Source of the DNA: Ancylomarina sp048268005
Lineage (GTDB): Bacteria > Bacteroidota > Bacteroidia > Bacteroidales > Marinifilaceae
Assembly (NCBI GenBank): GCA_048268005.1
Contig: JBLWWJ010000005.1
Location: 186,001 to 250,000, forward strand
Direction of reading: 5' to 3'
Length of the DNA stretch: 64,000 bases
The notes under the pieces are model-generated. The model saw nothing but the letters and a program-made list of their open reading frames with translations. It was not told where the DNA came from and made no database searches. Positions 46,025 to 54,082 of the stretch are shown piece after piece (the first letter of the stretch is position 1; each line of letters opens with the position of its first letter). The translations under genes and the position numbers were made by a program.

Positions 46025-46468
46025 ATGAAACTGATTAGTCATTATAAAGTTTTTCACGACAAAAGACTTGTTATTGAATATCACGAGGGGGAAGGTACCC
46101 TTGAAAAAGTTAAAGCTTTCAAAATAAAAGAAGCTAAGGATCCAAACTACTCTCCAGACTATGATTTACTGATGGATATCAGAAAGGTTACTATTAAAGG
46201 GATGAAAAACGATGTGAAAGATTATATCGAATTTGCGAACTCTCACACAGGTATTTCAGGTCATCGTAAACTCGCGGTTATAACAAACACACCTCGCCAT
46301 GTCATTTTCTTCACTTTTCTGAATATGTTTAAAATAAAGTTACCTCAAATCATGAAAATTTTCAGTTCCCTCGAAGCTGCCATTCTCTGGCTCGGAGAAC
46401 CCATCTCATTGGAGGACGCTAATTCTTGGTTAATAGAATTAAAAAATGAAGCTAAGATTTACGTCTAA
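46025..46468 (+). CDS. Conserved-looking hypothetical protein (STAS/SpoIIAA-like fold possible)
   Basis: A 147-residue cytoplasmic protein, no signal or membrane segment. The alternation RLVIEYHEGEGTLEKVKAFK, DYDLLMDIRKVTIKG, HRKLAVITNTPRHVIFFTFLNM and FSSLEAAILWLG is the beta-alpha pattern of SpoIIAA/STAS-like small proteins in Bacteroidota. No catalytic residues are recognisable. It is read in the direction of the satP region but is about 180 bp upstream of the candidate sRNA promoter. Confidence 0.75.
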   Translation: MKLISHYKVFHDKRLVIEYHEGEGTLEKVKAFKIKEAKDPNYSPDYDLLMDIRKVTIKGMKNDVKDYIEFANSHTGISGHRKLAVITNTPRHVIFFTFLNMFKIKLPQIMKIFSSLEAAILWLGEPISLEDANSWLIELKNEAKIYV

Positions 46469-46611
46469 TCATATTGTGCTCTTACAACCCAATTATTTTA
46501 GTCATTTGAATTTTAAGCTCTTAAAAAGCATTCTTCAAATTGAAAGACCAAAATGTTGTATTTCCTATAAAGAGCAATTAAAATTATTTTCAACAAAAAG
46601 TCTTAAAACGC
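46469..46611. other. Gene-free stretch behind the 46025 gene
   Basis: AT-rich. An 87-codon frame (46446-46709) overlaps the 46025 gene and runs through the promoter of the candidate sRNA; its composition is not protein-like and I do not call it. Confidence 0.35.
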
Positions 46612-46641
46612 TTGTTTTATCTAATAAAAGCAATACTTTTG
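46612..46641 (+). promoter_or_regulatory. Promoter of a candidate small RNA
   Basis: TTG at 46612-46614, 19-bp spacer, TACTTTTG at 46634-46641. It matches the satP promoter in both boxes, in spacer length and at 14 of 19 spacer positions. Expected start near 46648. Confidence 0.6.
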
Positions 46642-46647
46642 CCAACG

Positions 46648-46805
46648 CTTTGAAACAATACAGACAATGTATTATATCAAACCATAAATTGTTAAAATCT
46701 TTCTTTTAAATAAGAATTAGATATAAAGATCTTTCTCACACTTGGCTTCCACCTGTGTGAGCTAAGCTAAACCCTTATCATTTATTTGGTAAGGGTTTTT
46801 TGTTT
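46648..46805 (+). ncRNA. Candidate small RNA ending in a two-hairpin element
   Basis: About 155 nt from a strong predicted promoter to an intrinsic terminator, with no convincing reading frame. The 3' part (46721-46805) is a near copy of the element behind satP: hairpin 1 CTCACAC / GTGTGAG enclosing TTGGCTTCCACCT, then terminator hairpin ACCCTTATC / GGTAAGGGT with a T run. A small hairpin AATACA/TGTATT lies near 46656. Function unknown; a base-pairing regulator using the C-rich loop is a guess. Confidence 0.5.
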
Positions 46806-46991
46806 TCATTGATTTAATGTCTCTCTTCACATAATTTATTATTTAAATTCAATCTACACTCAGCTCAACTCAATAATCTATCAAACTGGGTATTAGACCT
46901 ATTTACACTTAAAAAACGACCTCTAATAAGCCTTTATTTTACATTAGTAAGATTAACTCTAATATTCTACTTAATAATTAAACAAGTACTG

Positions 46992-47021
46992 TTGCTATAT
47001 CTGATAAAAACTATACTTTTG
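46992..47021 (+). promoter_or_regulatory. Promoter of satP
   Basis: TTG at 46992-46994, 19-bp spacer, TACTTTTG at 47014-47021; expected start near 47028, leader about 22 nt. Confidence 0.7.
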
Positions 47022-47049
47022 CGGCTGCTTTTTACAACAAAAATTAGAA

Positions 47050-47628
47050 ATGGAAAACACTCAATTCATTATTCAGAAAGACACCACTGCAAATCCAGGA
47101 CCATTAGGACTTTGCGGATTTGGATTATCAACTATCCTATTAAATCTTCATAATGCAGGTTTATTTGGCATGGACACAATGATTCTTGCAATGGGAATCT
47201 TTTTTGGAGGAATCACACAAATCATCGTAGGAACTATGGAATGGAAGAAGAACAACATCTTCGGAACCATGGCTTTTACATCTTACGGTAGCTTTTGGCT
47301 GATTTTAGTTGCCCTACTGACTTTGCCTAAAATGGGATTAGGAACAGCTCCAACAGCCGTTTCAATGGGATATTTCCTAACAGTTTGGGGAATTCTATCT
47401 TTAGGATTCTTCGTTGTAACACTTAAGTTAGGTAGAGCGATGACAATCCTTTTCGGATCGGTTGTTCTATTATTTGCTTTATTAGCTGCAGCAAACTTTA
47501 CAGGTAGTCACATGATTCATACAATTGCAGGTATCGAAGGTATTATTTGTGGCTCTATTGCTATTTATATTGCAATGGCCCAGCTTTTCGAAGCCGTATA
47601 CGGACGTCAACTACTTCCATTGAAGTAA
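47050..47628 (+). CDS. satP: Acetate/succinate transporter (GPR1/FUN34/YaaH family)
   Basis: A 192-residue inner-membrane protein with six hydrophobic helices. The family motif NPAPLGL appears as NPGPLGL at residues 16-22, followed by FGLSTILLNLHNAG and the second signature MEWKKNNIFGTMAFTSYGSFW. Family members (E. coli SatP) take up acetate and succinate with protons or act as hexameric channels. Monocistronic; its stop codon is only 2 bp before a structured RNA element. Confidence 0.93.
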   Translation: MENTQFIIQKDTTANPGPLGLCGFGLSTILLNLHNAGLFGMDTMILAMGIFFGGITQIIVGTMEWKKNNIFGTMAFTSYGSFWLILVALLTLPKMGLGTAPTAVSMGYFLTVWGILSLGFFVVTLKLGRAMTILFGSVVLLFALLAAANFTGSHMIHTIAGIEGIICGSIAIYIAMAQLFEAVYGRQLLPLK

Positions 47629-47630
47629 TC

Positions 47631-47714
47631 ATATAAAGATCTTTTTCACACTTGGCTTCCACCTGTGTGAATCAGTTAAGCCCTCGTCATTTATTTGATG
47701 AGGGCTTTTTATTT
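47631..47714 (+). ncRNA. Two-hairpin 3' element of the satP mRNA
   Basis: Starts 2 bp behind the satP stop. Hairpin 1 TTCACAC / GTGTGAA encloses the same 13-nt loop TTGGCTTCCACCT as the copy at 46721; hairpin 2 GCCCTCGTC / GATGAGGGC plus T run is the terminator. Between copies the outer pair of hairpin 1 changes C-G to U-A and hairpin 2 has several paired changes, so structure is conserved, not just sequence. Confidence 0.6.
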
Positions 47715-47775
47715 AATTTTTCTTTTGAAAATGTATTATTAACTTTAGTAATATGGAACCTAAAAACTAAATTCT

Positions 47776-48201
47776 ATGTCAGGTTTAATTCATATTGTCT
47801 ATTTAAGTTATTCTAAAAAAGAATTATCAGAAAGTGAATTGAATGGTTTCTTAGCCTCAATTCGTCGAAGAAATGAAATCCAAAATATCACTGGATTACT
47901 TCTATACAAGGATGGGGCTTTCATTCAGATCATTGAAGGTGAAAGAGATATCATCCTTAATCTCTTCGATAGTATTTCAAGTGATTCCCGGCATTCAAAT
48001 ATTGTGAAATTAATAGAGGAACCCATTTCAAAGCGAGCTTTTCCGGCTTGGGCGATGGGCTTTCGCAAGCTAGATAAACAACAGAATGTTCTAATACCTG
48101 GCTTTTCTGATTTCATGCAAAACGAGCATTCTAAAATAGATTATAAAAACTGTGCTGAAGCAGTCAAACATCTATTATATAGTTTTCGTAAACACACCTA
48201 A
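47776..48201 (+). CDS. BLUF-domain blue-light photoreceptor
   Basis: A 141-residue FAD-binding blue-light sensor. The residues needed for the BLUF photocycle are present at the spacing of AppA: Tyr9 (HIVYLS), Asn33 (RRNEIQNITGLLLY), Gln51 (AFIQIIEGE), Trp92 and Met94 (FPAWAMGF). Residues 100-141 are a short helical cap without an enzymatic output domain, so it must act by contacting another protein, not identifiable here. It is the only gene of its unit. Confidence 0.92.
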   Translation: MSGLIHIVYLSYSKKELSESELNGFLASIRRRNEIQNITGLLLYKDGAFIQIIEGERDIILNLFDSISSDSRHSNIVKLIEEPISKRAFPAWAMGFRKLDKQQNVLIPGFSDFMQNEHSKIDYKNCAEAVKHLLYSFRKHT

Positions 48202-48205
48202 AATA

Positions 48206-48241
48206 AAAAAAGAGACGAAGCTTAAAGCTACGTCTCTTTCC
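48206..48241. terminator. Bidirectional terminator between BLUF and BCCT genes
   Basis: AAAGAGACG / CGTCTCTTT stem with A tract before and T-rich flank after, in the gap of two convergent genes. Confidence 0.85.
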
Positions 48242-48243
48242 AT

Positions 48244-49854
48244 TTATTCAATAATACACTCGACTTCTTTCTCTTCAGCTTTGTGATTGTCAATCTCATC
48301 CAGATCGACGAGGGGGAATTCTTCCTTGTATTCCGTTAAGGATTTATAAAAACTGTAGCACATGACGATCAGAATAAGAGCAAAGGGTATTGCAGTTAAG
48401 ATCGATGCCGTTTGTAAGGCTGTTAAACCACCACCAATTAACAGAACTGCTGCAAGTAACCCTTCCATGGATGCCCAGAAAATCTTCTGCCCTTTGGGTG
48501 CATCGTGTCGTCCACCAGAGGTTAGTGTATCGACAACGAATGAACCCGAATCTGACGACGTAACAAAGAAGCTAGCCACCAAAATCACTGTCAGAATCGA
48601 TGAAAAGGTCGTCAATGGATACTGTTCGAGTAAGTGATAAATTGCCGTTGCTACATTACTATTAACAGCTTCAGTAATCGCGTGGTTTCCGATCAGTTCC
48701 TGAAAGATAGCTGATCCACCAAATACCGTCATCCAAAGCATGGTTAATAGGGTTGGTACCAACATCACACCAAAAATGAATTCTCTGATGGTTCGTCCCT
48801 TAGAAATTCTGGCTATAAAGATTCCAACAAAAGGCGACCAGGAAATCCACCATGCCCAGTAAAACACAGTCCATGAACTTTGCCAGTGTTTGGCTTCTCC
48901 AACCTCGCCATAAGAATTCGTCCAATAACTCAATTCGAAGAAATTACCAATATAATGTCCAATATTTTGAATAAAGGATTTGAATATAAAAAGAGTTGGA
49001 CCAACGATAAGCATAAATACTAATAAAGAGATAGCAAATCGCATATTCCATTCACTCAACATTCGTATCCCTTTATCTAATCCTAAAATTAGGGATAGCG
49101 TTGCTAAAACTGTGATAACAACAATGATAACAACCTGAACCGCATTGCTACTTTCCACCTGAAAAAGATATTCCAGACCAGCATTAATTTGTTGAGCCCC
49201 TAGCCCCAAAGAAGTAGCCAGACCGAATATGGTTGCTATGACGGAAATAATATCAATTATATCCCCAATAGGACCATATATTTTATCTCCTAGTATGGGA
49301 TGAAAGATAGATCGTATGGTCAAAGGCAATTTCTTGTTAAAGGTGAAGAAAGCCAATGCTACCCCTACAATGGCATATAATGCCCAGGCATGTACGCCCC
49401 AATGCAAAAAAGTGATGCCCATAGATGTTTTTGCAGCCAAGACAGTATCTTCACTAGAACCCAGGAAAGGGTTGCTATTAAAATGAAAGATAGGCTCTGC
49501 CACACTCCAAAATAGAAGTCCGATCCCCATACCAGCACTAAAAAGCATGGCAAACCAGCCCATTCGGGAAAATTCGGGTTTGGCATCTTTACCACCAATT
49601 CTGATTTTTGCAAACTTACCGAAACCAAGGTATAAGGCAAATACCAATAAGGCATTTACCAGAAGGATGAAGAACCATCCAATTTTATCGGCAACATAGT
49701 TTTGAGTATTGGCAAACCATTGCTCCATCGGTTTACCAACGATCAAAGTTGTACTTACCAATACTGCTATTATAAGTAAAGAGGTGATAAAAACCGGTCC
49801 GTTGGCTTTTATCCCTAAAAATGTTTTTTTGTCACTTCTTATTATTTCACTCAT
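48244..49854 (-). CDS. BCCT-family betaine/choline/carnitine transporter
   Basis: A 536-residue inner-membrane transporter with 12 helices (LeuT fold) that takes up trimethylammonium compounds such as glycine betaine for osmoprotection. Landmarks: GWFAMLFSAGMGIGLLFWSV and the substrate-box WWISWSPFVGIFIARISKGRT. The C-terminal tail is short and acidic. It lies 20 bp behind a porin gene on the same strand, so outer- and inner-membrane uptake are probably coupled. Confidence 0.94.
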   Translation of the reverse strand: MSEIIRSDKKTFLGIKANGPVFITSLLIIAVLVSTTLIVGKPMEQWFANTQNYVADKIGWFFILLVNALLVFALYLGFGKFAKIRIGGKDAKPEFSRMGWFAMLFSAGMGIGLLFWSVAEPIFHFNSNPFLGSSEDTVLAAKTSMGITFLHWGVHAWALYAIVGVALAFFTFNKKLPLTIRSIFHPILGDKIYGPIGDIIDIISVIATIFGLATSLGLGAQQINAGLEYLFQVESSNAVQVVIIVVITVLATLSLILGLDKGIRMLSEWNMRFAISLLVFMLIVGPTLFIFKSFIQNIGHYIGNFFELSYWTNSYGEVGEAKHWQSSWTVFYWAWWISWSPFVGIFIARISKGRTIREFIFGVMLVPTLLTMLWMTVFGGSAIFQELIGNHAITEAVNSNVATAIYHLLEQYPLTTFSSILTVILVASFFVTSSDSGSFVVDTLTSGGRHDAPKGQKIFWASMEGLLAAVLLIGGGLTALQTASILTAIPFALILIVMCYSFYKSLTEYKEEFPLVDLDEIDNHKAEEKEVECIIE

Positions 49855-49874
49855 CCTATATATTTCCTTTTTGA

Positions 49875-51038
49875 TTAAAAGTAATAGCCTACATTAATAT
49901 TGAAACGCATTTCCCAATCGGAATCAGGAGTTCCTGATGCCAAAGCATTGGTCCATTCCGATCCCAGCCAAGGCTGATTCTTACCTGCAGCCAAATCAAA
50001 ATAAGTGTAAATGTTACCGGCTGTAAACATGGCACCGGTTACATTCATAATAGAACTTTCAAAATTACTTTCGGTTTTATCCATATATCCAAAATCGTTA
50101 TAGATAACAACACTGGATACAGGTCCCCATTTAAGAGGAATAGAATAACTTAATCCAAGCGTATATATACTCGCTTCGGCAGCAACCAAATAAGGAGCAC
50201 CATAGGCAGTCATGGCAACGACATCATCTCGTTCGCCTTCCAGATTTTCAGGATTGTATTTGTAATTGGCAACCTGTGCTTTGACACCTAATTTGCCAGC
50301 TTGCAATTCGTAATGTGCTGCAAAAGCATAGCGGTTTCCCATTTCTTCGGTATCCAAGTTGAACAAACCGCCATATTGAGCAGAAACACCCAAGCGGTGC
50401 TTGGCATTCTCATTTTCAATTTTATAGGATAGTTTCCCATTCAATTGATTGACTTCTTTATTTCTGATATTCAGATTACCGTCTCCATCCAAATCAATAG
50501 AACCAACATCATAAGAATAACGGCTATTTGAGACATCGGAACTATTTCCAAAACGAAGCTCTTCTGCATTTTTGAAGAAAGCCAGGCTATAATCCCACTT
50601 TTCGCTCTGATGCGTATACTTAAGCCCCATGTCGTGATCATCTTCGAGACCAACGTAGTAGTTTAAACTAAAAAACCAGGAGTTTGAATTGTATTTTGTA
50701 ATTCCGAAAGGCACTTGGATCAAACCGAATTGTAATTCGTCGTTTTCATTAAAATCATAGGCAATCCAGCCTTGTTTTAACATAGCTCCTCCAAAATCTT
50801 CAGAATAGAATCGATATTCTGCATTAAGTTTTAAGCCCTTGTATTTTGCTTTGGCATTTAATCGAAACACATCGAAACCCAAATCGCCACCGCGCTTTTT
50901 TTGTGCTTCTTTCCAGCTTGAATAATTGTAATTAAATCGCAATGCACCGCCAATGTCAACAAGAGGTTTCTCCTGTGCACGCACGGAAATAGTGGCCATA
51001 AGGAAACAGATCCCCAGCCACGTTTTTAAATAAAACAT
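49875..51038 (-). CDS. Outer-membrane porin-like beta-barrel protein
   Basis: A 387-residue protein with signal peptide (to about SVRAQ, residue 22) and a barrel built of alternating strands (GGALRFNYNYS, LNAEYRFYSEDFGG, LQFGLIQVPFGITKY), ending WEMRFNINVGYYF with C-terminal Phe, the barrel-insertion signal. It resembles phosphate/carboxylate-selective porin-like proteins of Bacteroidota. First gene of the porin-BCCT operon, so it likely admits betaine-like solutes (inference from neighbourhood). Confidence 0.85.
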   Translation of the reverse strand: MFYLKTWLGICFLMATISVRAQEKPLVDIGGALRFNYNYSSWKEAQKKRGGDLGFDVFRLNAKAKYKGLKLNAEYRFYSEDFGGAMLKQGWIAYDFNENDELQFGLIQVPFGITKYNSNSWFFSLNYYVGLEDDHDMGLKYTHQSEKWDYSLAFFKNAEELRFGNSSDVSNSRYSYDVGSIDLDGDGNLNIRNKEVNQLNGKLSYKIENENAKHRLGVSAQYGGLFNLDTEEMGNRYAFAAHYELQAGKLGVKAQVANYKYNPENLEGERDDVVAMTAYGAPYLVAAEASIYTLGLSYSIPLKWGPVSSVVIYNDFGYMDKTESNFESSIMNVTGAMFTAGNIYTYFDLAAGKNQPWLGSEWTNALASGTPDSDWEMRFNINVGYYF

Positions 51039-51240
51039 AAAAGTGTATTAGATGAATATATACATGCAGAATAATGGGTGCATGCAATTAGGTATTCGTT
51101 TTTAAAACGAATATTTAGGCAAGATTAATTGTAGGATGGTGGGAGGAATTTATCGGACAGAATTCTGAAAATAAGAAACTGAAAGCTATAGATTCTGGTA
51201 TTCCTTTTATCGTGAAGTTCACTTGGTTTTAATCCCATAG
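51039..51240 (-). promoter_or_regulatory. Long structured leader of the porin-BCCT operon
   Basis: About 200 nt between the predicted start and the porin ATG. It includes a perfect palindrome TATTCGTTTT / AAAACGAATA at 51093-51113 and a CATGCA / TGCATG pair near 51063-51085. Could carry osmotic or small-RNA control; that is inference. Confidence 0.4.
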
Positions 51241-51244
51241 CGTG

Positions 51245-51274
51245 CAAAGGTAGTTATTTATTACTCCCTCGCAA
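51245..51274 (-). promoter_or_regulatory. Promoter of the porin-BCCT operon
   Basis: Minus-strand TTG (51272-51274), 19-bp spacer, TACCTTTG (51245-51252), an excellent Bacteroidota promoter. Confidence 0.65.
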
Positions 51275-51805
51275 TATAATTGCCTGATTTATAAATACAT
51301 TTCATTTTTATACAGATCAATCTTCACCTTTTGACTGTTAAACTGAACCATTACTATCCCCTGATAGAAAGTTGGATGATGAGTGTTTTAGTTAGCTTTT
51401 TCATCACAATAAAGATGAGCTAATCTTCGGCACAAGAAGATGGAAGTTTTAGAAAAGGAAAAACACAGATGGCTTTTTTTGCAACAACCTTAGAAGAGAA
51501 CACCATATTTCAAATATTACCTAAGGACTTGAGAAATAAACAAATATTGCCACACAAATCTATAAAGCAGCCTCCAAATACTCGGAACTAAAGGTATAAA
51601 TATGATACAAAGCATTCTTAAAGTGAGAAACAGTTTTAATCGATAGCTTATGTGACAGTAATTCTGTTCCCAATGAAACAAAATTGGGAACAGAATTGGG
51701 TTAAAATCATGAAATACATTAATTGCAAGTTGTTTTTACTATACTAATCACACTTACTATTAGTAAGAACATTAGAACCAAGCTTTAAGCATTTTTTCAA
51801 TTTTG
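51275..51805. other. Gene-free stretch with a 15-bp perfect stem-loop
   Basis: No convincing gene. The notable feature is AATTCTGTTCCCAAT / ATTGGGAACAGAATT at 51660-51697 with an 8-nt loop, about 110 bp behind the thioredoxin lipoprotein gene; it has no T run, so it may be a protein site or a weak terminator. Confidence 0.5.
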
Positions 51806-53020
51806 TTACATTTTTCTAATCTTTTCAATATCCTTCTTCAACGACTCTATCGAGCTCTCTTTATAATCTTTGTGTTTAGGGTTATTATTAAGATCATTGA
51901 TTGCATTTTGAGCTGCTTCCAAAGCTTTTTCCTTATTGCCTATGAAACGATAAGCATGAACATAGATTCGATTTGACTCATACTTATCTGAGATGGCATC
52001 GTCATATTTTTGGGCACATTTTAAAACCATTTCTTTCCCATTAATACTATTTAACACCTCTTCATTCTTAATTGATTTTATCTTAAAAAGAAAGGTTAGA
52101 TACAAATAAGGATAATCTTTTCCATAAGATGTTAAAACTTGATCAGCCTCAAGCGCGAATTTATCGTACTCCTTATTCTTTAAATAATCGTAGCACAAAA
52201 TCTTAGCTTCAATCATATCAATTAACGGCAGGCCATACGATCTAAACCTCTCTACTTCCTTAGCATACACTTCTGTTCCTTTTGTATAGGTTAATACAGG
52301 CTCAATTTGTCTTTGCAGAAAACGATCGAAGCGATTCTTGCCAATTATTTCACCAAACTCTGCTCTATGCTCACACATATATTTGAAAGCCTCTCCTTTT
52401 GTACTCAAATTAAAGCCAAAAACAATGATATGAAATAGGTCTTCGTCCATTTTTTGCTCATCGCTCAAGCTCATAAAAAAGGCATCGAATTCGCCTGACA
52501 TGTTAGCATCGTTTGCAAAAAATTTCTTTCCAACCTCAAAGGAACGATCTCCATTCTCCCATTTCTTTAGCGCCTCTCCCAGTCGGTTTTCTGTGTCTAA
52601 TGAGATCTTTGCTTCATTTATCAGCTTTTCTGCATTTTTATAGCCCGTTGAAACATGTAGCACTTCCTCCTTATGATTCAACCACATCAGTGTTGGGTAA
52701 GCAGTTGCTTTAAGCTTATTAACCAATGCTCTATTTTTTCCTTCTTTATCATCTGCTTGAAGCTTAAAACAGATAAAATTTTCGTTAAAATAATCGCCTA
52801 CTGCTTTCTGAACAAATACCTTTTTAGACAACATTTTGCATGGTCCACACCAAGAGGTGTACACATCAACAAAAAGAGATTTGTTCTCATTTTTAGATTT
52901 CTCAAGTGCCTGCTCCCAAGTACCGTGGAAAAACTCAATTCCTGGCTCCTTTGTACTGCATGCAATAAGAGCAAGAAGGCAAATAGCCACTAGTGTTTTA
53001 TTTACTATTTTCATTTTCAT
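51806..53020 (-). CDS. Thioredoxin-fold lipoprotein with C-terminal helical region
   Basis: A 404-residue secreted lipoprotein (lipobox LIAC, Cys21). Residues 30-140 are a thioredoxin domain of the DsbD-gamma/YyaL-like kind with VYTSWCGPCKMLSKKVF (Cys58, Cys61) and AYPTLMWL (cis-Pro). Residues 150-404 are helical and TPR-like (KALEAAQNAINDLNNNPKH). Similar proteins are often found next to SusC/SusD genes. It follows the SusC-SusD-metallopeptidase genes on the same strand but behind a terminator, so it may be separately expressed. Confidence 0.85.
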   Translation of the reverse strand: MKMKIVNKTLVAICLLALIACSTKEPGIEFFHGTWEQALEKSKNENKSLFVDVYTSWCGPCKMLSKKVFVQKAVGDYFNENFICFKLQADDKEGKNRALVNKLKATAYPTLMWLNHKEEVLHVSTGYKNAEKLINEAKISLDTENRLGEALKKWENGDRSFEVGKKFFANDANMSGEFDAFFMSLSDEQKMDEDLFHIIVFGFNLSTKGEAFKYMCEHRAEFGEIIGKNRFDRFLQRQIEPVLTYTKGTEVYAKEVERFRSYGLPLIDMIEAKILCYDYLKNKEYDKFALEADQVLTSYGKDYPYLYLTFLFKIKSIKNEEVLNSINGKEMVLKCAQKYDDAISDKYESNRIYVHAYRFIGNKEKALEAAQNAINDLNNNPKHKDYKESSIESLKKDIEKIRKM

Positions 53021-53147
53021 GATTCTGATTTATAATTCTCCCCTGAATCCTTTAGGCACAAGATGTCTATCCATTTGCAATGGATACGATAATGCACAAA
53101 AAAATTACAAATAAAGGGAATGTCTTAATCTGGTTTTTAAAAAATAA

Positions 53148-53166
53148 GGGAGGAATAAATCCTCCC
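53148..53166 (-). terminator. Terminator of the SusC/SusD operon
   Basis: GGGAGGA / TCCTCCC hairpin, 28 bp behind the metallopeptidase-like gene; on the minus strand followed by TTATTTTTT. Confidence 0.8.
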
Positions 53167-53193
53167 CTACTTCTTCTTATTTATTCTTTCTTT

Positions 53194-54075
53194 TTAATGA
53201 CCACCAATATCATGGATATCAAAGTCAAACTCATCCTCTATATAGTTCTTGATAATAAAATATTTAGCCTCTAACAAAGGATAACCTTCCATCTCTGCCA
53301 ACAATTCGGCTTCTGTAAGTGACATTATTTTTGTAAGAAACTGCTGAATATCCTCATCTACATTTTCTGGAGTAAAAGTTTCCAAAACTGGATTCCACCA
53401 AGGACCTCCCCATCGGTATTCTCCCTCCCAAAAACCAGCTTCTTTAACATCATCTATTTCTAAAGCTGTTAGTGTTTTTTCGTAAAATCCATCGCTTACT
53501 TCAGCAAAAGTTGATGGTAAAACAAACTTAGCATTTGAGGCCAAATAGCCGGTCCATAATGCCATATTGACACCAATTTTTGCTTCTGCAAGAACCTCAT
53601 CACTATAAGCTTCAACACCATCTCTTATTTCACCAAGCGCAACATAAGAAGAGCCATGAAAAGCATTTAAATTTTCTATTTTTTCATCATCATCATCTAC
53701 ACTTGTAATAGAATCAACTAAGAATATTTTAGGCGGAAAAAAATTCTTCTTAAAATCATCAGAATATAATCCCCCAAAGATCTCATTCAGATAGGAAAGT
53801 CCATTACTAAGGACTTCACGATCGGTTGGTGCAACAAAAGTTACTTCCTTTAGAGAAGTAAATTCCAACTGATAATCCAGTGAATCATACTCATAAGAAA
53901 TTACAGTTTCGTAATTTTGATAAAATTCATAAATGTAATGATCAACAGGATCTTCACTATCTACAGGTGTAATATTATCAACACCTAATTCAACGTTTAG
54001 GTCGTCTTCTTTGTAACAACCCACTAGTCCCACTAATAGAAGCAGACAAGCAAAAATATATTTTTTTAATTTCAT
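53194..54075 (-). CDS. Metallopeptidase-like lipoprotein lacking HExxH (Mx1 type)
   Basis: A 293-residue surface lipoprotein (lipobox LVGC, Cys20) in the third place of a SusC/SusD operon. Its layout follows the putative zinc metallopeptidases (Peptidase_Mx1) that commonly sit there: DHYIYEFYQNYETVISYEYD, PPKIFLVDSI, a middle block, and a C-terminal ITE-like tail LEAKYFIIKNYIEDEFDFDI. Where those enzymes have HHEYAHxLHQ, this protein reads AKIGVNMALWTGYLAS, so the zinc-binding HExxH is missing. It is more likely a binding or structural partner of SusD than an active protease. Confidence 0.7.
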   Translation of the reverse strand: MKLKKYIFACLLLLVGLVGCYKEDDLNVELGVDNITPVDSEDPVDHYIYEFYQNYETVISYEYDSLDYQLEFTSLKEVTFVAPTDREVLSNGLSYLNEIFGGLYSDDFKKNFFPPKIFLVDSITSVDDDDEKIENLNAFHGSSYVALGEIRDGVEAYSDEVLAEAKIGVNMALWTGYLASNAKFVLPSTFAEVSDGFYEKTLTALEIDDVKEAGFWEGEYRWGGPWWNPVLETFTPENVDEDIQQFLTKIMSLTEAELLAEMEGYPLLEAKYFIIKNYIEDEFDFDIHDIGGH

Positions 54076-54082
54076 AATTATT

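Noticed and set aside
46446..46709. 87-codon plus-strand frame overlapping the 46025 gene
   Set aside because: Lys/Ser/Leu-rich AT-driven composition, overlaps a better gene, and runs across a strong promoter; an RNA gene explains the region better.
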